Part shown: positions 43,064 to 52,282 of the stretch, in pieces
How positions within the stretch are numbered: position 1 is the stretch's first letter
Layout: every line of letters begins with the position of its first letter
Assembly: GCF_934476685.1 (NCBI RefSeq)
Contig: NZ_CAKSNX010000009.1
Coordinates: 33,573-97,572, forward strand
Reading direction: 5' to 3'
Source: an uncultured Ruminococcus sp.
GTDB lineage: Bacteria; Bacillota; Clostridia; Oscillospirales; Ruminococcaceae
Length of the DNA stretch: 64,000 nt
Translations under genes and position numbers: made by a program
The notes under the pieces: model-generated
The model's input: the letters and a program-made list of their open reading frames with translations, nothing else
What the model was told of the DNA's origin: nothing
The model's database searches: none

Positions 43064-43948
43064 ATGTCTTTATTCGGAAATTACGATTCAAAGGGCGGCG
43101 GAGTGCTTAAAACTCCCCATGAGAAAAAAGGCTTTTTCAAGTTCTGGGAGGTTTACGGCAGGCATATGTGGAAGCTTATGCAGCTGAACTTTATATATTT
43201 TCTTTTCTGCATACCGCTGATAGCAATGGTCGTTCTGCTGCTTATGACGGCAAACCCTGTATGGCTGGTGCTGGCTGTTCCGTCTGTGATAGTCGGACCT
43301 GCAACGGCGGGAATGACAAAAGTCGCAAGAAATTTTTCGCAGGAAAGACCGTCTTTTGTACTGCATGATTTCTGGGATTCTTTCAAGAAGAATTTCAAGC
43401 AGGGCATTGCAATGGGTACGATCGACGTTGTTTTCTCAATGGGATTTCTTGTAGGAATACCTGTATACAAGCAGCTTGCTGCGCAGAACTCGATGATGTA
43501 CATTCCTTTTGTGCTGTGTCTTGCGTGTATGCTGACATTCTACATGATGCATTTTTACATTTATCTGATGATATGCTCGACAAATCTGACCATGAAGCAG
43601 ATACTGAAAAACTCGCTTTTCCTTGTGAGCATAGGAATAAAGCAGTCGCTTTGGACGCTTATAGCGACGCTGATAGTTATAATGATGGTATATCTTTTTA
43701 TGCCATACACATTCTTTATTGTGCCTTTCTTCCCGCTTACGTTTATTGCATTTATATCATGCTTTAACTGTTATCCGATCATAAGAAAGCACGTTATTCA
43801 GCCTTACTACGATCAGAGGGGTGAAGAGAACCCTGAGTTCGCATACAAGACCATTGCTCCTGAAGAGGCTGTTTTTGAGGACAGGGCGGCAGAAGAAACT
43901 CCTGTCAAAGAGAAAAAATCCCGTCACAAAGGCAAAACCATCTCCTAG
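43064..43948 (+). CDS. DUF624 (YesL-like) membrane protein
   Basis: 294 residues. Four to five TM segments: about 40-70 (two), 115-140, 145-170 and 195-230. The N-terminus has a short Gly-rich motif (FGNYDSKGGG) and the hallmark YGRHMWKLMQLNFIYFLFC of YesL. Family members occur in carbohydrate uptake operons but have no proven function. The C-terminus is charged and cytoplasmic (EKKSRHKGKTIS). The gene ends with TAG exactly at the edge of an inverted-repeat element. Confidence 0.85.
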   Translation: MSLFGNYDSKGGGVLKTPHEKKGFFKFWEVYGRHMWKLMQLNFIYFLFCIPLIAMVVLLLMTANPVWLVLAVPSVIVGPATAGMTKVARNFSQERPSFVLHDFWDSFKKNFKQGIAMGTIDVVFSMGFLVGIPVYKQLAAQNSMMYIPFVLCLACMLTFYMMHFYIYLMICSTNLTMKQILKNSLFLVSIGIKQSLWTLIATLIVIMMVYLFMPYTFFIVPFFPLTFIAFISCFNCYPIIRKHVIQPYYDQRGEENPEFAYKTIAPEEAVFEDRAAEETPVKEKKSRHKGKTIS

Positions 43949-44794
43949 GTCCTCACCGGACGGGGTGATTCGGGACGCTCGGTCCTCGGGCGGACGGCTC
44001 TATTCGGGACACTCGGCAAGCTCGCTGTCTGCGGTCAAGGCTTTTCATTTGCGCTCGGAAGAAACGGAGATATGGCTTTTACTTAGGAAAAAATTGATTA
44101 GATTTTATATGCTTTTTTCAAAGTTTGCGTAGGGGCGACCTGATGTCGCCAGCTTTTGCACAAACTATATTTAATTAGGTTTTGGATAGGCTTTTTTACG
44201 TTTGGCGTTAAGCAAGCGTGTTTTTAAGCAGGCAACTATATACAACAATTTTAGTTTTGTATAATAAATTCTATTTCTTATAATTAGCAATAGCAAGAAA
44301 ACAAGGGTGGTATTCATTTTTACCACCCTTTATTTATTGGCAAATGAAAAGCCATACAATAATAACACCTTGTTATAGCAGTTCAAATTCAATTATATTG
44401 CATATAATTTTACATCATTCTATTTTATTAAAAAAACACATAATAAGAGGCGGTCAAAGACCGCCCCTAAGAAATATCAAATTAAATAGTCAAGATAAAA
44501 CCTAACCAAACCGAAAAATCCACTACAAGACCTCGTCAAAGCTGGTTTTGGTAAAAATCTTGCACTCCGTTTCTTCCGAACGCAAAGTAACAGCCCCAAC
44601 CGCAGACAGCGAGCTTGTCGAGCGCCCCGAATAGAGCCGTCCGCCCGAGGACTTTCAGTAAAAGTCAGCACTCAGCTTCTTCCGAGAGCAAAATGAAAAG
44701 TCCGCACAGCCGACAGTGAGCTTGCCGAGCGTCCCGAATAGAGCCGTCCGCCCGAGGACCGAGCGTCCCGAATTACCCCGTCCGGCGAGGACTA
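43945..44794. repeat. Non-coding inverted-repeat element between two convergent genes
   Basis: The left end (43945-44085) and the right end (44660-44794) are near-identical inverted repeats: from both edges inward one reads TAG, TCCTC, CCGGACGGGG, ATTCGGGACGCTCGG, TCCTCGGGCGGACGGCTC and CTCGGCAAGCTC. A second internal copy lies at 44545-44655. Small CG-rich hairpins lie at 44134-44150 and 44449-44465, and a 10-bp hairpin (AAGGGTGGTA/TACCACCCTT) at 44303-44330. The centre is AT-rich and I find no credible gene. The stop codons of the DUF624 gene and prfB both lie at its edges. It may be a MITE-like or REP-like element. Confidence 0.8.
44303..44336 (+). terminator. Terminator-like hairpin in the inverted-repeat element
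   Basis: AAGGGTGGTA and TACCACCCTT form a perfect 10-bp stem with an 8-nt loop, followed by TATTTATT. Confidence 0.55.
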
Positions 44795-45919
44795 GGACTC
44801 TATTTCGCCTAGGGAGAGGGCTTTGAGGTAGGCGTTGATGAAACCGTCAAGATCACCGTCCATTACTGCATTAACATTGTTGTATTCAAAACCTGTCCTG
44901 TGATCCTTAACTAGAGTGTATGGCATAAATACATATGAACGTATCTGAGCACCCCATGCGATCTCTTTCTGTACACCCTTGATGTCCTCTATCTTTTCAA
45001 GATGCTCACGCTCCTTGATCTCAATGAGCTTTGCTTTCAGCATCTTCAAAGCGTATTCCTTGTTCTGGAACTGCGAACGCTGTGTCTGACAAGCCGTTAC
45101 TATTCCTGTCGGCTTGTGGATAAGTCTTACGGCTGATGAAGTCTTGTTGATGTGCTGTCCGCCCGCACCACTGGCTCTGTAAACTTCCATTTCAATGTCC
45201 TCTGGACGAATGTCTACTTCTATCTTGTCATCAAGCTCAGGCATTACCTCTACCGCTGAGAATGATGTGTGTCGGCTTCCTGAACTGTCGAATGGGGAAA
45301 TTCTTACAAGTCTGTGTATGCCAGATTCGCTCTTGAGATAACCGTATGCGTTTTCACCCTCAATTATCATTGAACAGCTCTTTATGCCTGCGTCACTGCC
45401 TTCAAGAATGTCAAGGGTTTTTGCCTTGAAACCGTGGGAGTCTGCCCACTTTGTGTACATTCTTATAAGCATTTCCGTCCAGTCCTGAGCCTCTGTTCCG
45501 CCTGCTCCGGCATGGAAGTTTAAAATAGCGTTATTATGGTCATACTCGCCTGTGAGAAGAGTTTCGAGTGAAGCGGCATCAAGTCCCTCTTTCAGCTTTG
45601 TTATCTCAGCTTGTATCTCTTCTGTCATTTCAGCCTGAGTGTCCTCGTCCTCTTCTGCTGCCATTTCCAGCATAACTTCTATGTCTTCAAATGATGATTT
45701 GAATTTGTTGTATCGTTCTACCTTGCTTTCAAGATTTCTTGTCTGCTGGAGTACCTCCTGCGACTTTTCAAGGTCGTCCCAGAAACCCGGTTCGGCAGCT
45801 TTCTCGTGAAGCTCCTCTATTTTCTCAGCACAGTTGTCAATGTCGTAAACGTCATGTATCTCTTTTACGGCAGGACGGCAGGCTTCAAGCTCTGACCTGA
45901 GATTTTCTAAAAATACCAT
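44792..45919 (-). CDS. prfB: Peptide chain release factor 2
   Basis: 375 residues, slightly longer than typical. The GGQ motif is in GAGGQHINKTSSAVR and the tripeptide-recognition SPF is in ISPFDSSGSRH. RF2 ends translation at UGA and UAA. The reading frame is continuous from ATG 45919 (AAGGAGA site); the in-frame UGA and programmed +1 shift that control prfB in many bacteria are absent. The gene's own stop is TAG and lies at the edge of an inverted-repeat element. Confidence 0.95.
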   Translation of the reverse strand: MVFLENLRSELEACRPAVKEIHDVYDIDNCAEKIEELHEKAAEPGFWDDLEKSQEVLQQTRNLESKVERYNKFKSSFEDIEVMLEMAAEEDEDTQAEMTEEIQAEITKLKEGLDAASLETLLTGEYDHNNAILNFHAGAGGTEAQDWTEMLIRMYTKWADSHGFKAKTLDILEGSDAGIKSCSMIIEGENAYGYLKSESGIHRLVRISPFDSSGSRHTSFSAVEVMPELDDKIEVDIRPEDIEMEVYRASGAGGQHINKTSSAVRLIHKPTGIVTACQTQRSQFQNKEYALKMLKAKLIEIKEREHLEKIEDIKGVQKEIAWGAQIRSYVFMPYTLVKDHRTGFEYNNVNAVMDGDLDGFINAYLKALSLGEIES

Positions 45920-46076
45920 ATTATTTTCTCCTTGTGATCACAATTTTATCGTATATTATATTATAAAACTTTTTTTGTGAAAAGTAAAGAAAAAAGTGAG
46001 AAAAAGTATAGCAATTAAATAAAATATGTGCTATAATACAATTAAATGAAAATTAAAAAACTGAAAGGATACAGAA

Positions 46077-47069
46077 ATGGGTAAATATACAGGTTCAAAA
46101 TGCTTTTCCTGCGGCGAGGTCTTTACCGATAACGACGATGTTGTTGTCTGCGCAGACTGCGGTACGCCTTATCACAGAGCGTGTTACGAAAAGGAAGGCA
46201 AATGTATAAATGAACAGCTCCACGAAACAGGTCAGTCATGGCAGGAAGATGAGACTGATTTTTCGTCCGAAAATGAGGAGCGGGAGAATATCAGATGCAT
46301 AAGATGCGGATATGAGAATACTCCGGAAAAGCTGTTCTGCGAAAAGTGCGGTACTCCGCTGATGAAAAATCCTGAGCAGGATGTGCCTTTCAATACCGCT
46401 GACGGAAGAACAGGCGGCGTAGACGGAGAGCAGAACGGTCAGCAAAATGATTTTATGGGATTCGGCGGACAAATGGGCGCTCAGCCTCAGATGGGCAGAG
46501 TTATGTTCGATCAGAATTCCGATATCGACGGAGTAAAGCTTGGGGACTATGCAAAATATGTCGGTCCTAATCCGCTTGGTATGCTGTCGAATTTTATAAG
46601 ATTCGGCAAGTTTGGCAAAAAAGCCTCGCTGAATTTTGCAGCGTTCCTTTTCCCAGAAGTATACTTCCTGTACAGGAAAATGAAACCATGGGGAATAATC
46701 GCTGTGCTGCTTTTCAGCATTCTCAGTATCCCGACTATGATCTACGGACTCGGTTCGGGTGTGTACGGAATGAAGCTCGATATGGGCATAAATTTCAAGT
46801 CACAGAGCTTTACTGTAATGTACGAGGCAGCGTCTTATATAACGCTGGGACTTAAAGTGCTTGCCGGAATGTATGCAAACTATCTGTACTATAAGCAGGC
46901 GAAAAAGGATATAACCGATATCCGCAATGATGAAAATGTGGGCGGAAAAACTCCTGAACAGGCTATTGCCGAAAAGGGCGGAGTTTCATGGATAAACGTT
47001 ATTGTCGGTTTTACTCTTTATATGGTAATAACTATGGGTGCGACAATGCTTATCAAAAGGCTGATGTAA
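46077..47069 (+). CDS. Membrane protein with prokaryotic RING-like zinc finger and DUF2628-type domain
   Basis: 330 residues. Residues 8-45 form a RING-like Cys/His cluster (CFSCGEVF, CADCGTPYHRACYEKEGKC). A second zinc ribbon follows at about 75-100 (CIRCGYENTPEKLFCEKCG). A Gly/Gln-rich linker leads to a membrane domain (about 180-330) of about four TM segments, resembling DUF2628. Function unknown; the family may be a membrane-stress or assembly factor. The TATAAT at 46032-46037 upstream is probably its promoter. It lies just before rpsF but is separated by rpsF's promoter. Confidence 0.78.
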   Translation: MGKYTGSKCFSCGEVFTDNDDVVVCADCGTPYHRACYEKEGKCINEQLHETGQSWQEDETDFSSENEERENIRCIRCGYENTPEKLFCEKCGTPLMKNPEQDVPFNTADGRTGGVDGEQNGQQNDFMGFGGQMGAQPQMGRVMFDQNSDIDGVKLGDYAKYVGPNPLGMLSNFIRFGKFGKKASLNFAAFLFPEVYFLYRKMKPWGIIAVLLFSILSIPTMIYGLGSGVYGMKLDMGINFKSQSFTVMYEAASYITLGLKVLAGMYANYLYYKQAKKDITDIRNDENVGGKTPEQAIAEKGGVSWINVIVGFTLYMVITMGATMLIKRLM

Positions 47070-47107
47070 AATTTACAAAATGTTAATTATTGCAGACGAG
47101 CCCGCTG

Positions 47108-47136
47108 TTGACAGAGGGGGGTAGCTGTGTTATAAT
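47108..47136 (+). promoter_or_regulatory. Promoter of the rpsF-ssb-rpsR operon
   Basis: TTGACA (47108-47113) and TATAAT (47131-47136) are 17 nt apart. Confidence 0.9.
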
Positions 47137-47197
47137 AATTAAGTTAATCCTTGCTTGTATTTTATACAGGCGAAATCCAGAAGGAGGTGCAAAGATA

Positions 47198-47488
47198 ATG
47201 GCAAAGATCAATGAGTCATATGAAGCAATGGTTATTTTCAGCTCCAAGCTTGATGAAGAGGGCGTAAAGGCACTTACAGAAAAGTTCAACGCACTGATCG
47301 AGGCTAACGCAACAGATGTTGAGCTTAGCAACTGGGGCAAGCGTAAGCTGGCTTATGCTATTAACTATGAAACAGAGGGTACTTACGTTCTGTGGACATT
47401 CACAAGTAAGACTGATTTCCCTGCTGAGCTTGAGAGAATCCTCAAGATTACAGACGGTGTTATTCGTTTCTTAGTTACAGTAAAGTAA
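47198..47488 (+). CDS. rpsF: 30S ribosomal protein bS6
   Basis: 96 residues from the ATG at 47198 with an AAGGAGGTG site. The start and pattern YEAMVIFSSKLDEEGVKAL, GKRKLAYAINYETEGTYVLW and ERILKITDGVIRFLV are typical of bS6. It binds bS18 and 16S rRNA in the small subunit. It heads the conserved operon with ssb and rpsR. The frame is open upstream but that part has no ribosome site. Confidence 0.97.
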   Translation: MAKINESYEAMVIFSSKLDEEGVKALTEKFNALIEANATDVELSNWGKRKLAYAINYETEGTYVLWTFTSKTDFPAELERILKITDGVIRFLVTVK

Positions 47489-47533
47489 GCGGTTTAACAG
47501 GCGGTGGATACCGCAGATCGGAAAGGTAAAGTT

Positions 47534-48079
47534 ATGCTTAACAGAGTTATTTTAATGGGCAGGATCACACAGGATCTTGAGGTAAGACAGACTCAGAACG
47601 GTACTGCTGTGCTTTCATTCACAATAGCTGTGGACAGAAGCTATGCAAGACAGGGCGAGGAAAGACAGACTGACTTTATCAACTGCGTGGCATGGCGCCA
47701 GCAGGCTGAATTTATCGGAAGATATTTCGGCAAAGGCAGAATGATCGCTATTGAGGGCAACCTCAGAACAAGGACCTACGATGACAAGAACGGCACAAAG
47801 CATTATGTGACGGAAGTCTTCGTTGATTCAGTTTCATTTACAGGCGAACCTAAGCAGAACGGCGGAAATTATTCAAATAACTACGGAAACGGCGGTTATC
47901 AGAATAACGGAGGGTATCAGCAGAACAACGGCGGATACCAGCAGGGCGGCTATCAGCAGTCTGCACCCGCACAGAACAATAATCCAAGTTATGGCGGCGC
48001 TCCTTCAAACGATGCATTGTCGATAGGCAATCTTGCGGATTTTGAAGAAGTTCTCAGCGATGACGGTGTACCATTCTGA
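47534..48079 (+). CDS. ssb: Single-stranded DNA-binding protein
   Basis: 181 residues from the ATG at 47534. OB-fold over about 1-105 (LNRVILMGRITQDLEVRQT, DFINCVAWRQQAEFIGRYF, GRMIAIEGNLRTRTYDDK). A flexible Gly/Gln/Asn/Tyr-rich linker (YQNNGGYQQNNGGYQQGG) ends in the acidic tip DDGVPF that recruits replication and repair partners. It protects single-stranded DNA. It lies between rpsF and rpsR, the order seen across Firmicutes. Confidence 0.97.
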   Translation: MLNRVILMGRITQDLEVRQTQNGTAVLSFTIAVDRSYARQGEERQTDFINCVAWRQQAEFIGRYFGKGRMIAIEGNLRTRTYDDKNGTKHYVTEVFVDSVSFTGEPKQNGGNYSNNYGNGGYQNNGGYQQNNGGYQQGGYQQSAPAQNNNPSYGGAPSNDALSIGNLADFEEVLSDDGVPF

Positions 48080-48130
48080 TCTAATTAATTGAACTTAATG
48101 TAAATATTCCTGCAAGGAGGGAAAATAATC

Positions 48131-48376
48131 ATGGAGAAGGAAAGAAATTCCGGCAGACCTGCTAAGAGAGGTCGTAAGAAGGTTTGTATGTTCTGCGTAG
48201 ACAGAGCTGAAAAGATCGATTACAAGGATATCGCAAAGCTCAGAAAGTGCATGACAGAGAGAGCAAAGATCCTCCCACGTCGTGTAACAGGCACATGCGC
48301 ATACCACCAGAGAGAGCTCACATCAGCAATCAAGAGAGCTCGTCATGTAGCGCTTCTTCCATACGTTTCTGACTAA
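48131..48376 (+). CDS. rpsR: 30S ribosomal protein bS18
   Basis: 81 residues. It is Lys/Arg-rich with the family core [34 protein letters not shown] and [20 protein letters not shown]. The N-terminal CxxC (CMFC) is the zinc-binding type found in some phyla. AAGGAGG lies 8 nt upstream. It is the last gene of the operon and is followed by a terminator. Confidence 0.96.
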   Translation: MEKERNSGRPAKRGRKKVCMFCVDRAEKIDYKDIAKLRKCMTERAKILPRRVTGTCAYHQRELTSAIKRARHVALLPYVSD

Positions 48377-48389
48377 TATCTGATAAATT

Positions 48390-48418
48390 AGAGGTATCCT
48401 TTCAGGGTACCTCTTTTT
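48390..48418 (+). terminator. Terminator of the rpsF operon
   Basis: AGAGGTATCC pairs with GGGTACCTCT with one bulge, followed by T5. Confidence 0.85.
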
Positions 48419-48469
48419 GTAATCTTTTGAAAAAATATTGTGATGTTTGTGTCACTGCATTGTCTGCAC

Positions 48470-48498
48470 TTGCAATAGAACGCAGGTTATGATATAAT
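48470..48498 (+). promoter_or_regulatory. Promoter of lon
   Basis: TTGCAA (48470-48475) and TATAAT (48493-48498) are 17 nt apart. The leader is about 108 nt and carries two tiny reading frames. Confidence 0.8.
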
Positions 48499-48520
48499 TG
48501 TGTAACTAAGGGAGGATCGT

Positions 48521-48571
48521 ATGGCGGCTCTGCCTTAGATGCATAAAGCAGATGAGTTATTTTACATATAA
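48521..48571 (+). other. Two tandem mini-ORFs in the lon leader
   Basis: GGGAGG five nt upstream precedes ATG 48521, which encodes MAALP and stops at TAG 48536-48538. A second ATG starts on the next base and encodes MHKADELFYI before a TAA at 48569-48571. Then AAGGAGG follows. Initiation at the first is plausible because the site is good and lies a few nt from the predicted transcript start. No proof of translation. Confidence 0.4.
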
Positions 48572-48612
48572 AGGAGGCAGTTTCCTGCGTCTTTACGGCG
48601 GCAGGAGGTTTT

Positions 48613-51057
48613 ATGAAAGATAGAAAAGATAAGATAGATATAAACGAATCGGGAAATGTTATGCCTATGATCCCGACAAGGGATCTTGTGGTGTTCCCAG
48701 GTATGACGGTGCATTTTGACGTGGGCAGGGAAATGACTATAAAAAGCATGATAAATGCCCGTGACGGCGAGGGATATGTTTTCCTCTGCGCACAGCAGGA
48801 CGTAAACGTTGAAAGACCGACTAAAAAGGATATGTACAAGATAGGCACGGTGGCTGTAATAAAGCAGATCGTGACTACCCCTAACGGCATTTACAGATGC
48901 CTTGTAGAGGGCGTAAGCAAGGCGAAACTGGTGCATTTCTATGAGAACAGCGACTGCTATGAAGCTGAGGTAAAGAGAATGCCGAATTATTCTCCTGAAA
49001 AGCTTGACGAGGTAGAGATAGAGGCTGTTATAAGAGAGATACGCTCCGCTTTTGAAGAGCTTGCAAAAATACTTCCGAAAATGCCGCAGGAGATATACTC
49101 TGCTGTAATGGGAGCAAAGACGGCAAAAGAAGTTTTTGAGAGCCTTGCGTTCAATATCCCGCTGAATTTCCTTGACAGACAGTCGCTGTTGGAGGCATCA
49201 TCGGCTGGCGAAAAGCTTGTGAGAATGATGACTATACTCGCAAAGGAGATAGATGTTCTTTCTCTCGAAAAGCAGATACATGAGCAGGTTCAGAGCCAGA
49301 TAGAGGACGGTCAGCGTGAGTATTATATCAGAGAGCAGATAAAGGCTTTGCAGGCTGAACTGGGTGAAGGAAATCCCGACGGTTCGGACGAAAATGAGAT
49401 AGTTAAATACTATGCAAAGATAGAGATAATCAGAGCTGATGAGGAAATAAAGAACAAGCTGAGAGATGAGGTAAAGCGCCTTTCAAAAATGGCTTCCATG
49501 TCGCAGGAGGCTGTGGTCATAAGAGGTTATCTCGATACTGTACTCGGACTGCCGTGGGGAGTTTATACAGAGGACACAACTAATGTTGCAAAGGCGCAGA
49601 AGATACTTGACAGAGATCATTACGGTATGAAGAAGGTCAAGGAACGTATACTTGAAAATCTTTCTGTAAGAGCACTGTCGCCTGATATAAAGGGACAGAT
49701 AATCTGCCTCGTTGGCCCTCCGGGAGTTGGTAAGACTTCTGTTGCTAAGTCGGTGGCATCTGCACTGGGAAGAAAGTTCGTCAGAGTTTCTCTTGGCGGT
49801 GTAAAGGACGAAAGCGACATAAGGGGTCACAGAAAAACATATGTTGGCGCAATGCCGGGACGTATAATCACTGCTATGAAACAGGCAGGTTCAAGCAATC
49901 CTGTTATGCTCCTTGACGAGATAGACAAGATGAGCAATGATTTCAGAGGAGATCCGTCATCTGCTATGCTTGAGGTGCTGGACAGCGAGCAGAACAATGC
50001 GTTCAGAGATCACTATACGGAAGTTCCTTTCGATCTCAGCCGTGTGCTGTTCATAACTACTGCAAATACACTTGATACTGTGGCTGCGCCGCTTTTAGAC
50101 CGTATGGAGGTCATTGAGCTGTCTAGCTATACGAGAGAAGAGAAGTTCCATATCGCAAAGGAACATCTTATCAAAAAGCAGCTTGCCAAGAATGGTATGA
50201 CTGCAAGCATGATGAGGATAACAAACGACGGTATATACAAGCTTATTGACGGTTATACCCGTGAGGCAGGCGTAAGAAACCTTGAACGTGCTATCGGTTC
50301 GCTTTGCAGAAAGGCTGCAAAGGAGATAGTTCAGAACGAGGTAAAGCGTGTTACTTTCAAGGCGGCAAATATACCTGACTATCTCGGTCATGAGAAGTTC
50401 CAGCCTGATCTGGTGGCAGATAAGGACAGCGTTGGCTGTGTAAATGGTCTTGCTTGGACATCTGTTGGCGGTGTGCTTATGCCGCTGGAGGTGCTGGTGC
50501 TTGACGGCAAGGGCAAGATAGAGCTTACAGGTTCGCTTGGCGACGTAATGAAGGAGTCGGCTAAGATCGCAGTAAGCTATTGCAGGAGCATTGCGGACAA
50601 ATACGGCATTGACAAGGACTTCTACGAGAAAAAGGATATACATATACACGCTCCAGAGGGGGCAGTACCGAAGGACGGTCCTTCAGCAGGTGTTACGATG
50701 ATAACGGCTATCGTTTCGGCTCTCAGCGGTATAAAGGTGCGCTCTGACGTTGCAATGACGGGCGAGATCACTTTGACAGGAAGAGTTCTGCCTATCGGCG
50801 GACTTAGGGAAAAGACAATGGCGGCTTACAAGGCTGGTGTAAAAACTGTTATAGTACCTGCGGCTAACCGTGGCGATATGGACGAGATAGACGAGGCTGT
50901 AAAGCTTGGTCTGGAGTTCATTTTCGCTGAGAGGATATCTGATGTTCTTGATAACGCTCTTGTGCATGACAATAACGGCAAGGACAGCAGTGCGGGAAAT
51001 GTTCCTCTCGAAATGCTTGGAACAAATAAAGTCCACAGAGCAAAGCTCACTGTTTGA
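48613..51057 (+). CDS. lon: ATP-dependent protease Lon
   Basis: 814 residues. N-terminal substrate domain (about 10-200), coiled region, AAA+ module and serine protease. Walker A is GPPGVGKTS (about 367-375) and Walker B is MLLDEIDKM. The catalytic dyad is Ser691 ([10 protein letters not shown]) and Lys734 ([10 protein letters not shown]). It degrades damaged and regulatory proteins. An AGGAGG site precedes the ATG at 48613. engB follows 29 bp later and is probably in the same operon. Confidence 0.97.
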   Translation: MKDRKDKIDINESGNVMPMIPTRDLVVFPGMTVHFDVGREMTIKSMINARDGEGYVFLCAQQDVNVERPTKKDMYKIGTVAVIKQIVTTPNGIYRCLVEGVSKAKLVHFYENSDCYEAEVKRMPNYSPEKLDEVEIEAVIREIRSAFEELAKILPKMPQEIYSAVMGAKTAKEVFESLAFNIPLNFLDRQSLLEASSAGEKLVRMMTILAKEIDVLSLEKQIHEQVQSQIEDGQREYYIREQIKALQAELGEGNPDGSDENEIVKYYAKIEIIRADEEIKNKLRDEVKRLSKMASMSQEAVVIRGYLDTVLGLPWGVYTEDTTNVAKAQKILDRDHYGMKKVKERILENLSVRALSPDIKGQIICLVGPPGVGKTSVAKSVASALGRKFVRVSLGGVKDESDIRGHRKTYVGAMPGRIITAMKQAGSSNPVMLLDEIDKMSNDFRGDPSSAMLEVLDSEQNNAFRDHYTEVPFDLSRVLFITTANTLDTVAAPLLDRMEVIELSSYTREEKFHIAKEHLIKKQLAKNGMTASMMRITNDGIYKLIDGYTREAGVRNLERAIGSLCRKAAKEIVQNEVKRVTFKAANIPDYLGHEKFQPDLVADKDSVGCVNGLAWTSVGGVLMPLEVLVLDGKGKIELTGSLGDVMKESAKIAVSYCRSIADKYGIDKDFYEKKDIHIHAPEGAVPKDGPSAGVTMITAIVSALSGIKVRSDVAMTGEITLTGRVLPIGGLREKTMAAYKAGVKTVIVPAANRGDMDEIDEAVKLGLEFIFAERISDVLDNALVHDNNGKDSSAGNVPLEMLGTNKVHRAKLTV

Positions 51058-51086
51058 CAGACAACAATGGAATGATCGGAGGAAAA

Positions 51087-51824
51087 ATGAACTATAATAA
51101 GGCGGAATTTGTCACATCATACGGCAAATTCAATCAGATACCAAAGTCGGAGCGTCCCGAATTTGCTTTTTCGGGCAGATCCAACGTGGGAAAATCCTCG
51201 CTTATAAACAAGCTTTTCAACAGAAAAAATCTGGCGAGAGTAAGCTCTGTACCTGGAAAGACGGTTACGATAAACTTCTTTTCACTGGAGAATGTGTATA
51301 TAGTCGATCTTCCCGGATATGGCTATGCGAACGTTTCAAAGTCGGAAAAATCAAAGTGGGGAGATCTTATAGGCGGATATCTCGGCGACGGCGAGCGTGA
51401 TCTTGCGCTGGTGTTCCAGCTTATAGATATGCGCCACGCTCCGAGCAAGGACGATATACAGATGATAGATTATCTTATCGACTGCGAGATACCGTTTGTT
51501 ATTATCCTCACAAAGGCGGACAAGCTTAAACCTACTGCGAGAAAGGCGAGAATGGAGGCTTTCCGCACGGAGATACCATGCTTTGACGACATAACCTGCA
51601 TACCGTTTTCAACAGTTACGGGCGAGGGTGTTGAAGAAGTCAGAGGGATAATAGAAGAGCTTGCCGAGGAAGCGGAGCAGTATTCCGAGCAGGAGTATGA
51701 TGAAGATCCTTCCTATGGTGAGGACTTCGACGAGGACGAAAGCGAGGAGATCTCAGCGGACGCAGAAGAAAATGATGAGGAAAATCCTTTCGGCGGTTTT
51801 CTTACACCTAACAGAGATAAATAG
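51087..51824 (+). CDS. engB: Ribosome biogenesis GTPase EngB/YsxC with acidic tail
   Basis: 245 residues from the ATG at 51087 (CGGAGGA). GTPase motifs: G1 SGRSNVGKSS, G3 DLPGYG, G4 TKAD; the switch I Thr is in PGKTVTINFF. It helps assemble the 50S subunit. Compared with typical members of about 195 residues it has an extra C-terminal tail of about 50 residues, rich in Glu and Asp (EQYSEQEYDEDPSYGE). It lies just downstream of lon, a common arrangement. Confidence 0.95.
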   Translation: MNYNKAEFVTSYGKFNQIPKSERPEFAFSGRSNVGKSSLINKLFNRKNLARVSSVPGKTVTINFFSLENVYIVDLPGYGYANVSKSEKSKWGDLIGGYLGDGERDLALVFQLIDMRHAPSKDDIQMIDYLIDCEIPFVIILTKADKLKPTARKARMEAFRTEIPCFDDITCIPFSTVTGEGVEEVRGIIEELAEEAEQYSEQEYDEDPSYGEDFDEDESEEISADAEENDEENPFGGFLTPNRDK

Positions 51825-51958
51825 ATAAATAAATTTCTTTATTCACATAAAATATTCAATATACTCCTTTACATTTGGACTGTAATGTGCTAAAATATTA
51901 TCATAGTTTAACACTTTACAATATGAAACAACAACCTTATGCAGAGGAGTTTTTTATT

Positions 51959-52282
51959 ATGAGAGAAAAGCTTGAGATAAAAAATCTGGACGATCTTTAC
52001 GAGGCTGTGCTTTGTCTTGAAACTGTGGACGAGTGCAGACTGTTCTTTAAAGATCTTTGCACTATACCTGAACTGAAGTCATTTTCACAGAGATTTCAGG
52101 TAGCTAAAATGCTTATGGAAAACCACGTTTACAGTGATATCGTCAAGGAGACCGGTGCGTCAACGGCAACTATCAGCCGTGTGAACAGATCACTTTCATA
52201 TGACGGAAGCGGCGGATATAATATCGTTTTTGATAAGCTAGACAAGAAAGATAAGGAAAACGATAAGGAGAAGTCTGAATAA
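51959..52282 (+). CDS. YerC/YecD family TrpR-related regulator
   Basis: 107 residues from the ATG at 51959 with GAGGAG upstream; the open frame extends to 51875. The TrpR-like helix-turn-helix is visible: CTIPELKSFSQRFQVAKML and the recognition helix TGASTATISRVNRSL. It is the YerC type, thought to be a DNA-binding regulator, not a tryptophan repressor, and its target genes are unknown. The C-terminus is highly charged (KLDKKDKENDKEKSE). Its stop overlaps the next start (TAATG). Confidence 0.85.
   Translation: MREKLEIKNLDDLYEAVLCLETVDECRLFFKDLCTIPELKSFSQRFQVAKMLMENHVYSDIVKETGASTATISRVNRSLSYDGSGGYNIVFDKLDKKDKENDKEKSE

Noticed and set aside
43821..44132. 103-residue ORF at the left end of the inverted-repeat element
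   Set aside because: It overlaps the DUF624 gene in another frame and then reads through the repeat; basic Ser/Arg-rich composition is typical of noise.
45850..45919. Programmed frameshift in prfB
   Set aside because: The frame is open from the ATG to the stop, with no in-frame TGA near codon 26.
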